Assembly: GCF_047238265.1 (NCBI RefSeq)
Contig: NZ_JBDFMM010000001.1
Coordinates: forward strand, 2,046,001 to 2,110,000
Length of the DNA stretch: 64,000 nt
Direction of reading: 5' to 3'
DNA from: Paenibacillus_F sp047238265
Lineage (GTDB): Bacteria > Bacillota > Bacilli > Paenibacillales > NBRC-103111
Part shown: positions 33,971-42,373 of the stretch, one piece after another
Numbering within the stretch: position 1 is the first letter of the stretch
How the letters are laid out: every line of letters begins with the position of its first letter
The notes under the pieces: model-generated
What the model was told of the DNA's origin: nothing
Database searches by the model: none
The model's input: only the letters and a program-made list of their open reading frames with translations
Program-made: the position numbers and the translations under genes

Positions 33971-34678
33971 ATGAATGTAGAAACGGTCATGCGGGAACTT
34001 GAAAATCTCGGCAAGGAACGAACCAAAAAAATGTACATGTCCAACGGCGCGCACGAACCCCTCTTTGGCGTGGCTACGGGTGCAATGAAACCCATGGCAA
34101 AGATAATTAAAAAAAATCAGCCGCTGGCAGAGGAGCTTTACAACACGGGGAATTATGACGCCATGTACTTTGCCGGCGTAATAGCGGACCCGGAAGCAAT
34201 GACGGATTCGGATTTTGAACGCTGGATAGAGGCCGCGTATTTTTATATGCTGTCCGATTATGTAGTGGCCGTAACGCTGGCAGAAACCGATATCGCGCAA
34301 AAAGTTGCGGATAAATGGATCGCAAGCGGCCATGAGCTGAGAATGTCGGCGGGCTGGAGCTGCTATTGCTGGCTGTTGGGAAGCAGGCACGACAGTGAAT
34401 TTTCCGAAAGCAAGCTGGCAGGTATGCTGGAAATGGTGAAAAATACGATTCATGATTCTCCCGAAAGAGCTAAATACGCGATGAACAATTTTATTTACAC
34501 GGTGGGAGTGTCCTATCAGCCGCTCCATGACAAGGCGGTCGAAACCGCCAAAGCGGCAGGTCCGGTAGAAGTCCGTGCGGACAAGGAAAAAAGCAAGTTT
34601 TTGCATGCTTCCGAAAATATAGAAAAGGCGGTTAGTAAAGGCCGGCTTGGCTTCAAACGTAAATATGTAAGATGCTAA
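33971..34678 (+). CDS. DNA alkylation repair enzyme, AlkD-type HEAT-like protein
   Basis: 235 residues from the ATG at 33971 (site AAGGAAGGG); an in-frame upstream ATG at 33935 lacks a site. The helical repeats and opening phrase VETVMRELENLGKERTKKMYMSNGAHEPLFGV match the AlkD/DUF-type DNA alkylation repair family, which excises bulky or charged N3/N7-alkyl bases without base flipping. The catalytic Asp/Trp pocket cannot be assigned securely by eye. It is a single gene with a terminator downstream. Confidence 0.8.
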   Translation: MNVETVMRELENLGKERTKKMYMSNGAHEPLFGVATGAMKPMAKIIKKNQPLAEELYNTGNYDAMYFAGVIADPEAMTDSDFERWIEAAYFYMLSDYVVAVTLAETDIAQKVADKWIASGHELRMSAGWSCYCWLLGSRHDSEFSESKLAGMLEMVKNTIHDSPERAKYAMNNFIYTVGVSYQPLHDKAVETAKAAGPVEVRADKEKSKFLHASENIEKAVSKGRLGFKRKYVRC

Positions 34679-34814
34679 AAGATAGTTTGGCATTCTTTGC
34701 GGTCCCCGATGTTACCGGTTAATCAGAACGCCGGTTACCCCTAGCTTCTCCTCGACCGCGGTGTCTTTTTGGCAGACGGCTCCTGGTTCAACGGACGCAT
34801 ACGTTTATGGTCCT

Positions 34815-34847
34815 AAAGTCTCCTTCTATAAAAGGGGGCTTTTTTTA
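34815..34847 (+). terminator. Intrinsic terminator
   Basis: AAAGTCTCCTT (34815-34825) pairs, with two G-U wobbles, with AAGGGGGCTTT (34832-34842), followed by a T run. Confidence 0.65.
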
Positions 34848-34896
34848 TGCCGCCAAATCCCGTATATTTTTCAAAAGGAGTAAAGGAGCTGCCCGT

Positions 34897-35426
34897 ATGA
34901 ATGCAGAACTGCGCGAACTGAATGTGGAGGAAGGCTCGGACATCTTTGAAATGACGCGTGAGATCGGATTGGGGGCCAACGGGTTTGTCAACAGCTTTTA
35001 CAGCGAAACCCTGGACGAGTTTCATAATCTCCTGGTCAAAAATTATAACATGGCCCGCGCCAGGCAGTCTGCCGGAAGGGCTTGTCCCTCAAACGGTTTA
35101 CTGGCTTTATGCGGACGGCAGGCCCGTCGGCTACGGGAAAATGCGCCATGCACTGAACGGACCCTTGAAAAAGCGGGGCGGCCACATCGGCTATGTCATC
35201 CGCCCGGCGGAACGGGGTAAAGGCTATGCCAAGCTGCTGCTGCAGTCTCCTGCTTCGGGAAGCGGCCGTCAAAGGCATAAGTGAAGCGCTGCTGACCGTC
35301 AATGAAGATAACGTGCCGTCTCGCCGCGTGATCGAAAGCTGCGGAGGCGTTCTGCAGGACAATATCGACGGCATCTGCCGGTACCACGTTCCCGCGGGGC
35401 GGGTACTCGGATCGACCGGCACATAG
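34897..35426 (+). pseudogene. GNAT family acetyltransferase with two frameshifts
   Basis: ATG at 34897 follows AAAGGAGCTGCCCGT. The protein is spread over three frames: MNAELRELNVEEGSDIFEM to NMARARQ, then LPEGLVPQTVYWLYADGRPVGYGKMRH with the acetyl-CoA loop IRPAERGKGYAKLLLQ, then LLLREAAVKGISEALLTVNEDN and SRRVIESCGGVL. The breaks are at 35068 (AGG CAG T CTG) and 35246 (CTG CAG T CTC). Removing both T gives one 175-residue GNAT protein of normal size with Q-x-x-G-x-G/A binding loop RGKGYA. Substrate is unknown. Both breaks have the same AGTCT form as those in four other genes here. Confidence 0.88.
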
Positions 35427-35543
35427 ATCATTTACCGGGACGTAGACAGGACCGGCGGCCTGTACGGGTAAACCAAACCGCCAGCCGCTGCCGCCCTGTC
35501 GGCGCCCCGCGCGCAAAGACCCTCCAACCGGAAAGTACTGAAA

Positions 35544-36184
35544 TGCACCCCTTAGAATGGACATTGGAAAAACCCTTGGGTAATTCCGATGAAATTCTAG
35601 GGGGTGCATTTTTTATCCAGCGAGAAAAGGACAAAAGTTCAAGCACTACGGAGGAACCAAAGAAGGAAGCCATTCGCCTTCATGTTGAAGAAGGTTGGAC
35701 GTATCGAAGAATTACAACTCACTTGGACATCCATGACCAAGACCGGTGAAAAAGTGGATGGCCCCCTATAAAAAACAATGCGAGTATGGCCTCTTCGTCC
35801 AAAGAGGAGCAGCGAAGGAATCGTACGTCGATGAAAATCGGCAATTGGCTCGCTTGAAACGAGAGAACGACTTGCTAAAAAAGTGCTTGGAAATTTGGAT
35901 GTGAAGCGAAAATACGGGGGGGGGGCGAGCAGGCGGCGTGAAGCGGAACTGTCACGGAATTCTGCCCGCCTGCTCGGTGTATCCAGAAGTGGATTCTATG
36001 CCTGTAAGAAACGAAAAGAGCAGGATCGGGAAAATTCGCTCAAGGATCTCATTCGGGCAATATACCTCAGGTATGATGGCAAATATGGCTATCGGCAGGT
36101 GCAGTTGTTTCTCTTTGAAGACCATGGGATTTGGATCAACCACAAGAAAGTGCTGAGGCTAACGCAGGATGCTAAAGGTTGAAA
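35544..36184 (+). mobile_element. IS3-family element, left part, decayed (copy 1)
   Basis: The left terminal repeat is at 35544-35575 (ACCC followed by GGACATTG and AAAAA), matching the right repeat of copy 2 in inverse orientation. OrfA follows (KKEAIRLHVEEGWTYRRITTHLDIHDQDR...KKWMAPYKK...RQLARLKRENDLLKK), broken near 35747, and the start of OrfB (LLGVSRSGFYACKKRKEQDRENSLKDLIRAIYLRYDGKYGYRQVQLFL...WINHKKVLRL). It stops abruptly near 36180. Its 35779-36180 segment is about 90 percent identical by eye to 38257-38660. The left repeat lies in a long hairpin (ATGCACCCC pairing with GGGGTGCAT near 35606), typical of IS ends with flanking symmetry. Confidence 0.8.
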
Positions 36185-36192
36185 AAAAATCT

Positions 36193-36417
36193 TTACGCTG
36201 TAATCCAACAAGAAGAGGTATGCAGCCGTGTAATTGCCGGTTTACCTTGAACGATGCGCCAGTTGTCATTGCTATCTGGATATTCAAATTCAAGATACGG
36301 AATCTCGATTTTGATGAGATCGTATTTTGGGTTATTGTCCATGAAATTACGCAAGTCTCTAAGTCCGTTTAATCCTGAAGCAGTGAGACTTTCAACGGTC
36401 GCTTTCGTATCAGGAAC
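36193..36417 (-). pseudogene. 3' fragment of an unidentified gene
   Basis: On the minus strand a 74-codon open stretch ends with TAA at 36193-36195 and reads like a real protein C-terminus (SGLNGLRDLRNFMDN, KYDLIKIEIPYLEFEYPD, NWRIVQGKPAITRLHTSS). Upstream it runs through TAG into sequence antisense to an IS5-type transposase. It is interpreted as a gene truncated by IS activity. No family was recognised. Confidence 0.35.
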
Positions 36418-36539
36418 CTATAAAGCAAGCAGGGAGGAGACACCAGTTGAAATTCCTGCTGCCGTTTTCTTAACGAAAATAAGACCCGAATGGCGAAACA
36501 GTAAGCATCTTAAGTCCGCGAATCGACTCGAGTTAGCGA

Positions 36540-36751
36540 TGATCATGATGGATGCGAGCGTCAAAAAGGCGCGAAAAGTACAGGCCAATTTATCAAAGCG
36601 AGTGGCTAGACGATATGAAGAACAACACCTTATCGAATGCTTTTTTAACAAAGCGAAGAATTATCGACGGGTGGCCACACGCTATGAAAAAACAGCGAAC
36701 ATGTTTAAGGCTTATTTTACTTTGCTTTCGATTCGGTTGTGGCTCAAATAG
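36540..36751 (+). pseudogene. C-terminal remnant of an IS5-family transposase
   Basis: The last 55 residues (KRVARRYEEQHLIECFFNKAKNYRRVATRYEKTANMFKAYFTLLSIRLWLK region) match the C-terminal DDE motif area of IS5-type transposases, where Glu in HLIECFFNKAKNYRR is the third catalytic acid. The N-terminal part and both acidic Asp regions are missing. It ends at the TAG at 36749-36751. Confidence 0.75.
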
Positions 36752-37221
36752 GTTTGCATAAAGGCTTTAATAAATGCAAACCAAAATTTAAGGTGGAGGA
36801 AGGGCTCGTTAAGCCCGAACTCCGAGCCATTGGGGAGAGAGTATGTCAGGTTGCTCCAGCATCACATGGAAGTAAGTCGGGGGAGATGTTTTCCTTACTT
36901 AGGGATTCCTTAGTATGGTGGGTTAAGTTCCGGCTATTGGAAATCCGTAAAGTTGAACAAGGGATTTTTTTGACCTTCCCAAAATTGGGACTTAGCTTAT
37001 TTTTTGGTTAGGCTCGGGCAACCCCTACGTAACCATGGCTGTTGTTAGTTTTCCACGGAGTAAAGCGATTAGTTTTCAGCTGAGCAGAGTGTTAATTATC
37101 TAAGGGGTAGAGTGTCCTGGTTTACGGAGATAGCCAAAGAAAATCTAGGCACATGTCATAGGAAACGGTATAGTCGTGGGTCGATGCTAAGAGTACTGCT
37201 TTCCCACTACTTATAAGATGT
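36752..37221. other. Non-coding or decayed stretch between IS remnants
   Basis: AT-richer than the surroundings. A 90-codon frame at 36739-37011 has no ribosome site or recognisable motif and is not accepted as a gene. Nothing else was identified. Confidence 0.5.
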
Positions 37222-37263
37222 AAAAAGAATGCCAGACTTTCGTTAATTTAACAAAAGTCCGGC
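37222..37263 (-). terminator. Intrinsic terminator of the secreted protein gene
   Basis: GCCAGACTTTCGTTAA and TTAACAAAAGTCCGGC form a long stem with three mismatches. On the minus strand it ends with ATTCTTTTT. It lies 20 bases past the stop of the leftward gene. Confidence 0.75.
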
Positions 37264-37283
37264 TTCTTCACTTAATGAACGTA

Positions 37284-38081
37284 TTACCAATTCCAATCCG
37301 ATTTGACAGTAAATTTGATAGTACCGTCCCCGGCGTATTGAACTGTAATGTACGTATACCCCACATGGGTTAAAGAAGTACATGCTCCTTGAGATCCACA
37401 GTTATTTTGAAGTACAAATTCACCTTTCGAGTTTACTGTTCTTTGGTTATTAATTTGAGTAGAAGTAGTACTTGAAACTAAAGTCAGAGGCCATACTGTC
37501 CAAGTGCCAGCATAATTTACGTCAGATATGGTAGCAGATGTACTGTAAATATTATAGTTGGTTCTTAGGTGCAGTTCACCGGATTTGACTACGGCCCAGA
37601 GATCAGTTTGTGAATCATTTACAAAAGACTGTCCTTCAAAGGCTGAATACCATTGTTCCCCCGTTGAAGAACTTCCTGTAGCCACAATTCCATTTTCCAC
37701 TTTTGGTGCGTTAATTGTGTTTTTGGTTACGGAGAAACTACCGTCTTCGAAAACTGTAAATGTCCTATCTCCTTTTTTAAATGTCTTGGCGGTATCCCTT
37801 AATTCTCTATTATGTGCAGCATTAGTAACATCAAGGCTGTTAATGTACTTTGTTTTCAAATCGGGATTTTTTTCAAAGATTTCCTTGTATTTTTTAGACA
37901 GTGGAAGATTTTCCACTTCAGATTCTTTGCCTTCTTGCACTAAAGCTAATACTTGGCCAGTCAATGTTCTTATTTCTTTTTGGTCAAGAACAGGGCTAGC
38001 ATTTGCCGAAAGCGTAGGAACTACGGACAAGGTAAGAGCAAGAGCTAGACCAACAACGCGGATACTTTTAAATATTCTCAT
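37284..38081 (-). CDS. Secreted protein of unknown function
   Basis: 265 residues from the ATG at 38081 (site GGAGTGATTGGA); the GTG at 38090 is part of that site. The signal peptide (MRIFKSIRVVGLALALTLSVVPTLSANA) is clear. The N-terminal half is Lys/Glu-rich and helical; the C-terminal half is Thr/Ser/Asn-rich with alternating strands (DLWAVVKSGELHLRTNYNIYS...GTWTVWPLTLVSSTT...TYITVQYAGDGTIKFTVKSDWNW) and two Cys (NNCGSQGACTS). Codon use is much more AT-rich than the core genes. It lies between two IS3 partial copies, suggesting acquisition as cargo. No family was recognised. Confidence 0.8.
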   Translation of the reverse strand: MRIFKSIRVVGLALALTLSVVPTLSANASPVLDQKEIRTLTGQVLALVQEGKESEVENLPLSKKYKEIFEKNPDLKTKYINSLDVTNAAHNRELRDTAKTFKKGDRTFTVFEDGSFSVTKNTINAPKVENGIVATGSSSTGEQWYSAFEGQSFVNDSQTDLWAVVKSGELHLRTNYNIYSTSATISDVNYAGTWTVWPLTLVSSTTSTQINNQRTVNSKGEFVLQNNCGSQGACTSLTHVGYTYITVQYAGDGTIKFTVKSDWNW

Positions 38082-38256
38082 TCCAATCACTCCTATAAAT
38101 ATATTTTTGGAAACTCACTTCCATTCTTAATTTACCATAAAATTGTAATTTATGGAATATTTAGAATTGAAATTGCGCAGCTCTGACTCCAATTTTCTGC
38201 TTTGGGTTAACGGTTTTCGTTTTTATGACTTGATGACGTAACTTAAGAGAAGCAAG

Positions 38257-39240
38257 GCTAGTATGGCCTCTTCGACCAAAGGGGAGCAGCGAATGAATCG
38301 TACGTCAATGAAAATCGGCAATTGGCTCGCTTGAAACGAGAGAACGACTTGCTAAAAAGTGCTTGGGAATTTAGATGCAGGAGGTGTAAAGCGAAAATAC
38401 GAGGGGGTCGAGCAGGCAGCGGGAAGCGGAATCGTCACGGAACTCTGCCGCCTGCTCGGTGTATCCAGAAGTGGATTCTATGCCTGTAAGAAACGAAAAG
38501 AGCAGGATCGGGAAAATTCGCTCAAGGATCTCATTCGTACGATATACTTCAAGTATGATGGCAAATATGGCTATCGGCAGGTGCAGCTGTTTCTCTTTGA
38601 ACCTTGGGATCTGGATCAACCACATGAAAGTGTTGAGGTTAATGCAGGCGTTGGGGGGTAGCTATGCGTCGTCCATCGGAGAGAGAGTCGCGGAGAATGT
38701 TCTGAAGCGAGAATTTACAGCGACCGCTCCCAACCAGAAATGGGTGACTGACGTCACGCTATACCGCGTCGGAACGACGTGGCTGTACCTCTCCGCAATC
38801 AAAGATCTGTTCAACAATGAGATTGTAGCCAGTCATAGGAGTACGCATAATGACAATGAGCTCGTTCTTCAAACGTTTGCAAAGGCGTTTGAAACGCGCA
38901 AAGACGTGACCGGATTGATCGTTCACAGCGATCAAGGATTCCCGTACACGTCTCACGTGTATTACGACATGCTGCCAAAGGTTGGCGTCCGAATCAGCAT
39001 GTCTAGATGAGGCAATTGTTTAGACAACGCCTCCATGGAGAGCTTCTTCTCGCATCTCAAAACGGAAGTGCTCTATCTGTAAAATATCCGAAGTCTTGAT
39101 GAAGCACAAAAAAGAATTTCGGAGTACATCCATTTTTACAACCATCATCGTCCACAGCGAAAACTAAACAAGCTGACGCAGATGGAGTATCGACGCCAGC
39201 TTGCAGCCTGGGCTTTTTTCAATGTCCGTTAAATAGGGTC
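38257..39240 (+). mobile_element. IS3-family element, right part, decayed (copy 2)
   Basis: Contains the end of OrfA and OrfB through the right terminal repeat (CAATGTCC near 39220-39228, AGGGT at 39235-39239). OrfB retains the DDE core in pieces: PNQKWVTDVTLYR (first Asp), GLIVHSDQGFPY (second Asp), and NASMESFFSHLKTEVLYL (Glu). It ends KLNKLTQMEYRRQLAAWAFFNVR with TAA at 39229-39231. Two frameshifts (near 38601 and 38660) and in-frame stops at 39008 and 39080 make it inactive. It lacks a left end; copy 1 at 35544 lacks a right end, so the two could be halves of a rearranged pair. Confidence 0.85.
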
Positions 39241-39270
39241 TTGACCATAACCGGATGGAGGGTCTTTGCG

Positions 39271-40905
39271 TTACTTCGCCTTCGCGAACCGGCCGGGCAC
39301 GTCGGCGGAGGCGGTCCGGCTCGCCGTGCTTTCGTTGTGCAGCCGGTCGAGCGCGGTCACGACGTAGCGCAGGGGCTTCCCGGCCGGAGCGGCGCGGTCG
39401 GTGAACGTCCCCGCCCCGCTTCCGCCGCTGCGGACGGTGCCGATCAGGCGCGCGGCATCGGGGCCGCTTCCCTCGGCACGGTAGACGGCGTAGTACGCGG
39501 GGCTCCCGCCGCCTTCGCGCCAGTCCAGCCGCACGCCGTCCGCCGTGCTTTCGGCGGAGAGCGCCTCCGGCGGCTGAGGCGCCGTGCTTCCCAGCCACGG
39601 CATGGGCGGCACCAGCGCGGGGCTGGCGTACAGCTCCGTGTTCAGCCGGTCGCGGAAGCCGAGCGGATTGCGCCGAATATCCTTGAGGCTGAACAGGATG
39701 CTGCCGCTGATTTTGCCGGCGCTGCGGGCGTTGAACTTGAGCTGGTCCGGCAGCTCGTCGGGGTTTTGCCAGCCCGGCGGGTCCTGCTGGCCGATTTTGA
39801 AGGGGGCATGCCCGATATACAGCTGGACTGGTTTGCCCTCGGTTTCTTTGATCCACCAGTCGGCCAGCTTATCGTAGGCCGCCGGTTTGAAGCCGAAGTT
39901 CCAGTACAGCTGCGGGGCGATATAATCGACCCAGCCGGCATTGATCCACGCCCTTGTGTCCGCAAAAAGCGTGTCGTAATTCGTGGTACCCGCCGTCGTT
40001 TCCGATCCGGTCGGGTCCATATTCTGGTTGCGCCATACGCCGAACGGGGAAATGCCGAATTTGACGTAAGGCTTCTCCTTTTTGATGGCGGCGTGAATGG
40101 CTTTAACGAGCCGGTTGACGTTGTCTCTGCGCCAATTGGGCTTGGAACTGGACTCCGGGTTCCCATATTTCCGGTAAGCGGAATCGTCGGGAAAATCTTT
40201 GCCTTTCTCGGGATACGGATAAAAATAATCGTCGAGATGAACGGCGTCAATATCGTACTTCCGGACGACCTCGGCAATGCCGGCGGCGACAAAATCCCTG
40301 ACCTCCGGTATGCCGGGATTATAATACCGGGTGCCCGCATAAGACGCTACCCAGTCGGGGTGCTTCAGAGCCGGATGATCGGCGGCGAGCTTCGCGGTGT
40401 CTTTGGTTTTGCCGATGCGGTACGGGTTGAACCAGGCGTGGAATTCCAGGTTGCGCTTGTGCGCTTCTTCGACCATAAAGGCGAGCGGGTCATACCCCGG
40501 AGACTGGCCCTGCCTGCCCGTCAGGACATCGGACCAGGGGCCGTATTCCGATGGATAGAGAGAATCGGCGTTGGGCTTGACCTGTACGATAACGGCGTTC
40601 ATGCCCACATTTTTGGCTTCGTCCAGCATGGCGGTGAACTCCTGCTGCTGTTTGGCGGCGGACAGTCCCTGGCTCGACGGCCAGTCGATGTTCCAGGCCG
40701 TGGCGATCCAGACGGCACGGAGCTGCCGGGGGGCGGATAACGCCTGATTTGCCGCCTGTGCAACCGAAGCGGCCGGGGCTCCCGAAGCGGCGCCGTGCGA
40801 TTGGGCAAGAAGCGTTTTCCGCCCTGTCAGAGAGCCGGTCAAAATCACGAGCAAGGCGGCTGTAAAGGCGAGTGCGGCCAGTGCGGCGATGTGCTTTTTG
40901 TTCAT
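39271..40905 (-). CDS. GHL10-type (DUF187) glycosyl hydrolase-like protein with FN3 domain
   Basis: A 544-residue exported protein. An N-terminal membrane helix or signal (IAALAALAFTAALLVILTGSL) precedes the GHL10 barrel, which begins at residue about 61 with LRAVWIATAWNIDWPSSQGL and includes NAVIVQVKPNADSLYPSE, EFHAWFNPYRIG, IDAVHLDDYFYPYP and VKFGISPFGVWRN. A fibronectin type III domain occupies about 450-540. Members are proposed to act on peptidoglycan or amylosaccharides after amidase action; the activity here is not proven. It is a single gene divergent from hmp. The gene is very GC-rich at its 3' end, giving long spurious frames on the other strand. Confidence 0.9.
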   Translation of the reverse strand: MNKKHIAALAALAFTAALLVILTGSLTGRKTLLAQSHGAASGAPAASVAQAANQALSAPRQLRAVWIATAWNIDWPSSQGLSAAKQQQEFTAMLDEAKNVGMNAVIVQVKPNADSLYPSEYGPWSDVLTGRQGQSPGYDPLAFMVEEAHKRNLEFHAWFNPYRIGKTKDTAKLAADHPALKHPDWVASYAGTRYYNPGIPEVRDFVAAGIAEVVRKYDIDAVHLDDYFYPYPEKGKDFPDDSAYRKYGNPESSSKPNWRRDNVNRLVKAIHAAIKKEKPYVKFGISPFGVWRNQNMDPTGSETTAGTTNYDTLFADTRAWINAGWVDYIAPQLYWNFGFKPAAYDKLADWWIKETEGKPVQLYIGHAPFKIGQQDPPGWQNPDELPDQLKFNARSAGKISGSILFSLKDIRRNPLGFRDRLNTELYASPALVPPMPWLGSTAPQPPEALSAESTADGVRLDWREGGGSPAYYAVYRAEGSGPDAARLIGTVRSGGSGAGTFTDRAAPAGKPLRYVVTALDRLHNESTASRTASADVPGRFAKAK

Positions 40906-41022
40906 GAGTTAAAGAGATCCTCCTTGCAGATGATACTTCATCCTATGAAGGGAAAACCGACTCTATGACGAAAAAAGCCGAAGAAAGAGCTGCTAGAGTG
41001 TTCACAAAGCTGCAATAAGCGG

Positions 41023-41065
41023 TGTGATCGTAATCACCGGAGAAAGGGGTGTGATTTTTTATACT
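41023..41065 (+). promoter_or_regulatory. Crp/Fnr-type operator and -10 box upstream of hmp
   Basis: TGTGA-TCGTAA-TCACC (41023-41038) fits the Crp/Fnr consensus TGTGA-N6-TCACA with one mismatch. A second half-site TGTGA lies at 41050-41054, and TATACT at 41060-41065 serves as a -10 box 35 bases before the hmp ATG. The operator is placed about where an activator or a blocking repressor would sit. Confidence 0.55.
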
Positions 41066-41099
41066 GTAAACAAGAACGAAGACGAAGGGGAGATTACTT

Positions 41100-42329
41100 A
41101 TGTTGAAACCCGAAACGATAGCTATTATCAAATCCACCGTACCGGTGCTCGAAGTGCACGGCAAAGCCATTACGACCCGGTTTTATGAAAAGCTGTTCAA
41201 AAGCCACCCGGAGCTGCTGAATTTGTTCAACCACGGCAACCAGAAGCAGGGGCGGCAGCAGACGGCTCTGGCCAATGCGGTTTATGCGGCCGCCGTTCAT
41301 ATCGACCGGCTTCATGAGATTATGCCGGCCGTTAAGGTAATCGCCCATAAGCACGTAAGTCTGGGTGTGACGCCGGACCAATATCCGATCGTCGGGGAGA
41401 ATCTGCTTGCCGCTATCTCCGAGGTGCTGGGCGACGCGGCGACGCCGGAAATTCTCGGTGCCTGGGAAGAGGCTTACTCCGTGATCGCGGGCGCTTTTAT
41501 CGGCGTAGAGACGGAGATGACGGATGAGGCGAAACATCAGCCGGGAGGCTGGGCGGGATTCCGCAAGTTTACGGTAAGCGGAAAAAGGGCGGAAAGCGGA
41601 AACATCACGTCGTTCTATCTCGTTCCGGAGGACGGGGGACCCCTGGCGTCTTTCGAGCCGGGGCAGTATGTGACCGTGCAGATGAAGATCCCCGGGCGCG
41701 AACATCTCGTGAACCGGCAGTACAGCTTGTCGGACCGCCCCGGACAGCCGTATTACCGGATCTCGGTGAAGAAGGAAACGGGTACGGATACCCGCGAGCC
41801 TGGAATCGCGTCGACTTATCTGCACGAAGCCGTGCAGGAGGGGGACGCGCTGCTGCTCTCGGCACCCGCCGGGGCATTCACGCTGGACCGTTCCGCGGAT
41901 ACGCCGGTCGTTCTCTTGTCCGCGGGAGTCGGCTTGACTCCGCTGACGAGCATGCTCAGAACGATCCGGGCCGAGCAGCCGGCGCGGTCCGTTACGTTCA
42001 TCCACACGGCGGCCTGCGGCAAACTGCACGCCATGAAGGATATGCTCCGGGACGAGGGGATAACCGGGGCGGCGGAAAACGGTCTGCGCACGCATATCTG
42101 TTATACGCGGCCGGCGGACGAAGACAGATCGGAAGGCGCTTTCCATTCGGAAGGACGGCTGACGGCGGAGAAGCTGAAGGAAATTACGGCGGAAGCAGGA
42201 GCGGAGGCCGACTATTATATTTGCGGCCCCGTATCGTTTATGCGCGATATGATCGGGTACTTGCGGAAGCTGGGCGTTCCGGCGGAATCTCTCCATTATG
42301 AATTTTTCGGACCGTCCCTTAACCTGTAA
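41100..42329 (+). CDS. hmp: Flavohaemoglobin, nitric oxide dioxygenase
   Basis: A 409-residue three-domain cytoplasmic enzyme that converts NO and oxygen to nitrate using NAD(P)H. The globin domain (1-140) has Tyr29, the proximal His85 in AHKHVSLGV and the conserved Glu in the following helix. The FAD domain has the motif NRQYSLSD (about 205-212), and the NAD domain has VVLLSAGVGLTPLTSML (about 265-281) and YYICGPVSFMRDM; the C-terminus EFFGPS is standard. The start follows GGGGAG. It converges with a Crp/Fnr-type regulator gene, and a Crp/Fnr-like site lies in its promoter, so the two are probably linked. Confidence 0.96.
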   Translation: MLKPETIAIIKSTVPVLEVHGKAITTRFYEKLFKSHPELLNLFNHGNQKQGRQQTALANAVYAAAVHIDRLHEIMPAVKVIAHKHVSLGVTPDQYPIVGENLLAAISEVLGDAATPEILGAWEEAYSVIAGAFIGVETEMTDEAKHQPGGWAGFRKFTVSGKRAESGNITSFYLVPEDGGPLASFEPGQYVTVQMKIPGREHLVNRQYSLSDRPGQPYYRISVKKETGTDTREPGIASTYLHEAVQEGDALLLSAPAGAFTLDRSADTPVVLLSAGVGLTPLTSMLRTIRAEQPARSVTFIHTAACGKLHAMKDMLRDEGITGAAENGLRTHICYTRPADEDRSEGAFHSEGRLTAEKLKEITAEAGAEADYYICGPVSFMRDMIGYLRKLGVPAESLHYEFFGPSLNL

Positions 42330-42332
42330 AAG

Positions 42333-42368
42333 AAAACGGGTCCGCCTCCATGGCGGACCCGTTTTTTT
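42333..42368. terminator. Intrinsic terminator between hmp and the Crp/Fnr gene
   Basis: AAAACGGGTCCGCC and GGCGGACCCGTTTT form a 14-bp stem with loop TCCAT, followed by a further T run; it works in both directions. Confidence 0.9.
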
Positions 42369-42373
42369 GGCGC

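Noticed and set aside
36739..37011. 90-codon frame between IS remnants
   Set aside because: No ribosome site, no recognisable motif, begins inside the IS5 remnant.
39241..40740. 499-codon + frame opposite the GHL10 gene
   Set aside because: Shadow of a GC-rich gene on the minus strand with clear domain motifs.
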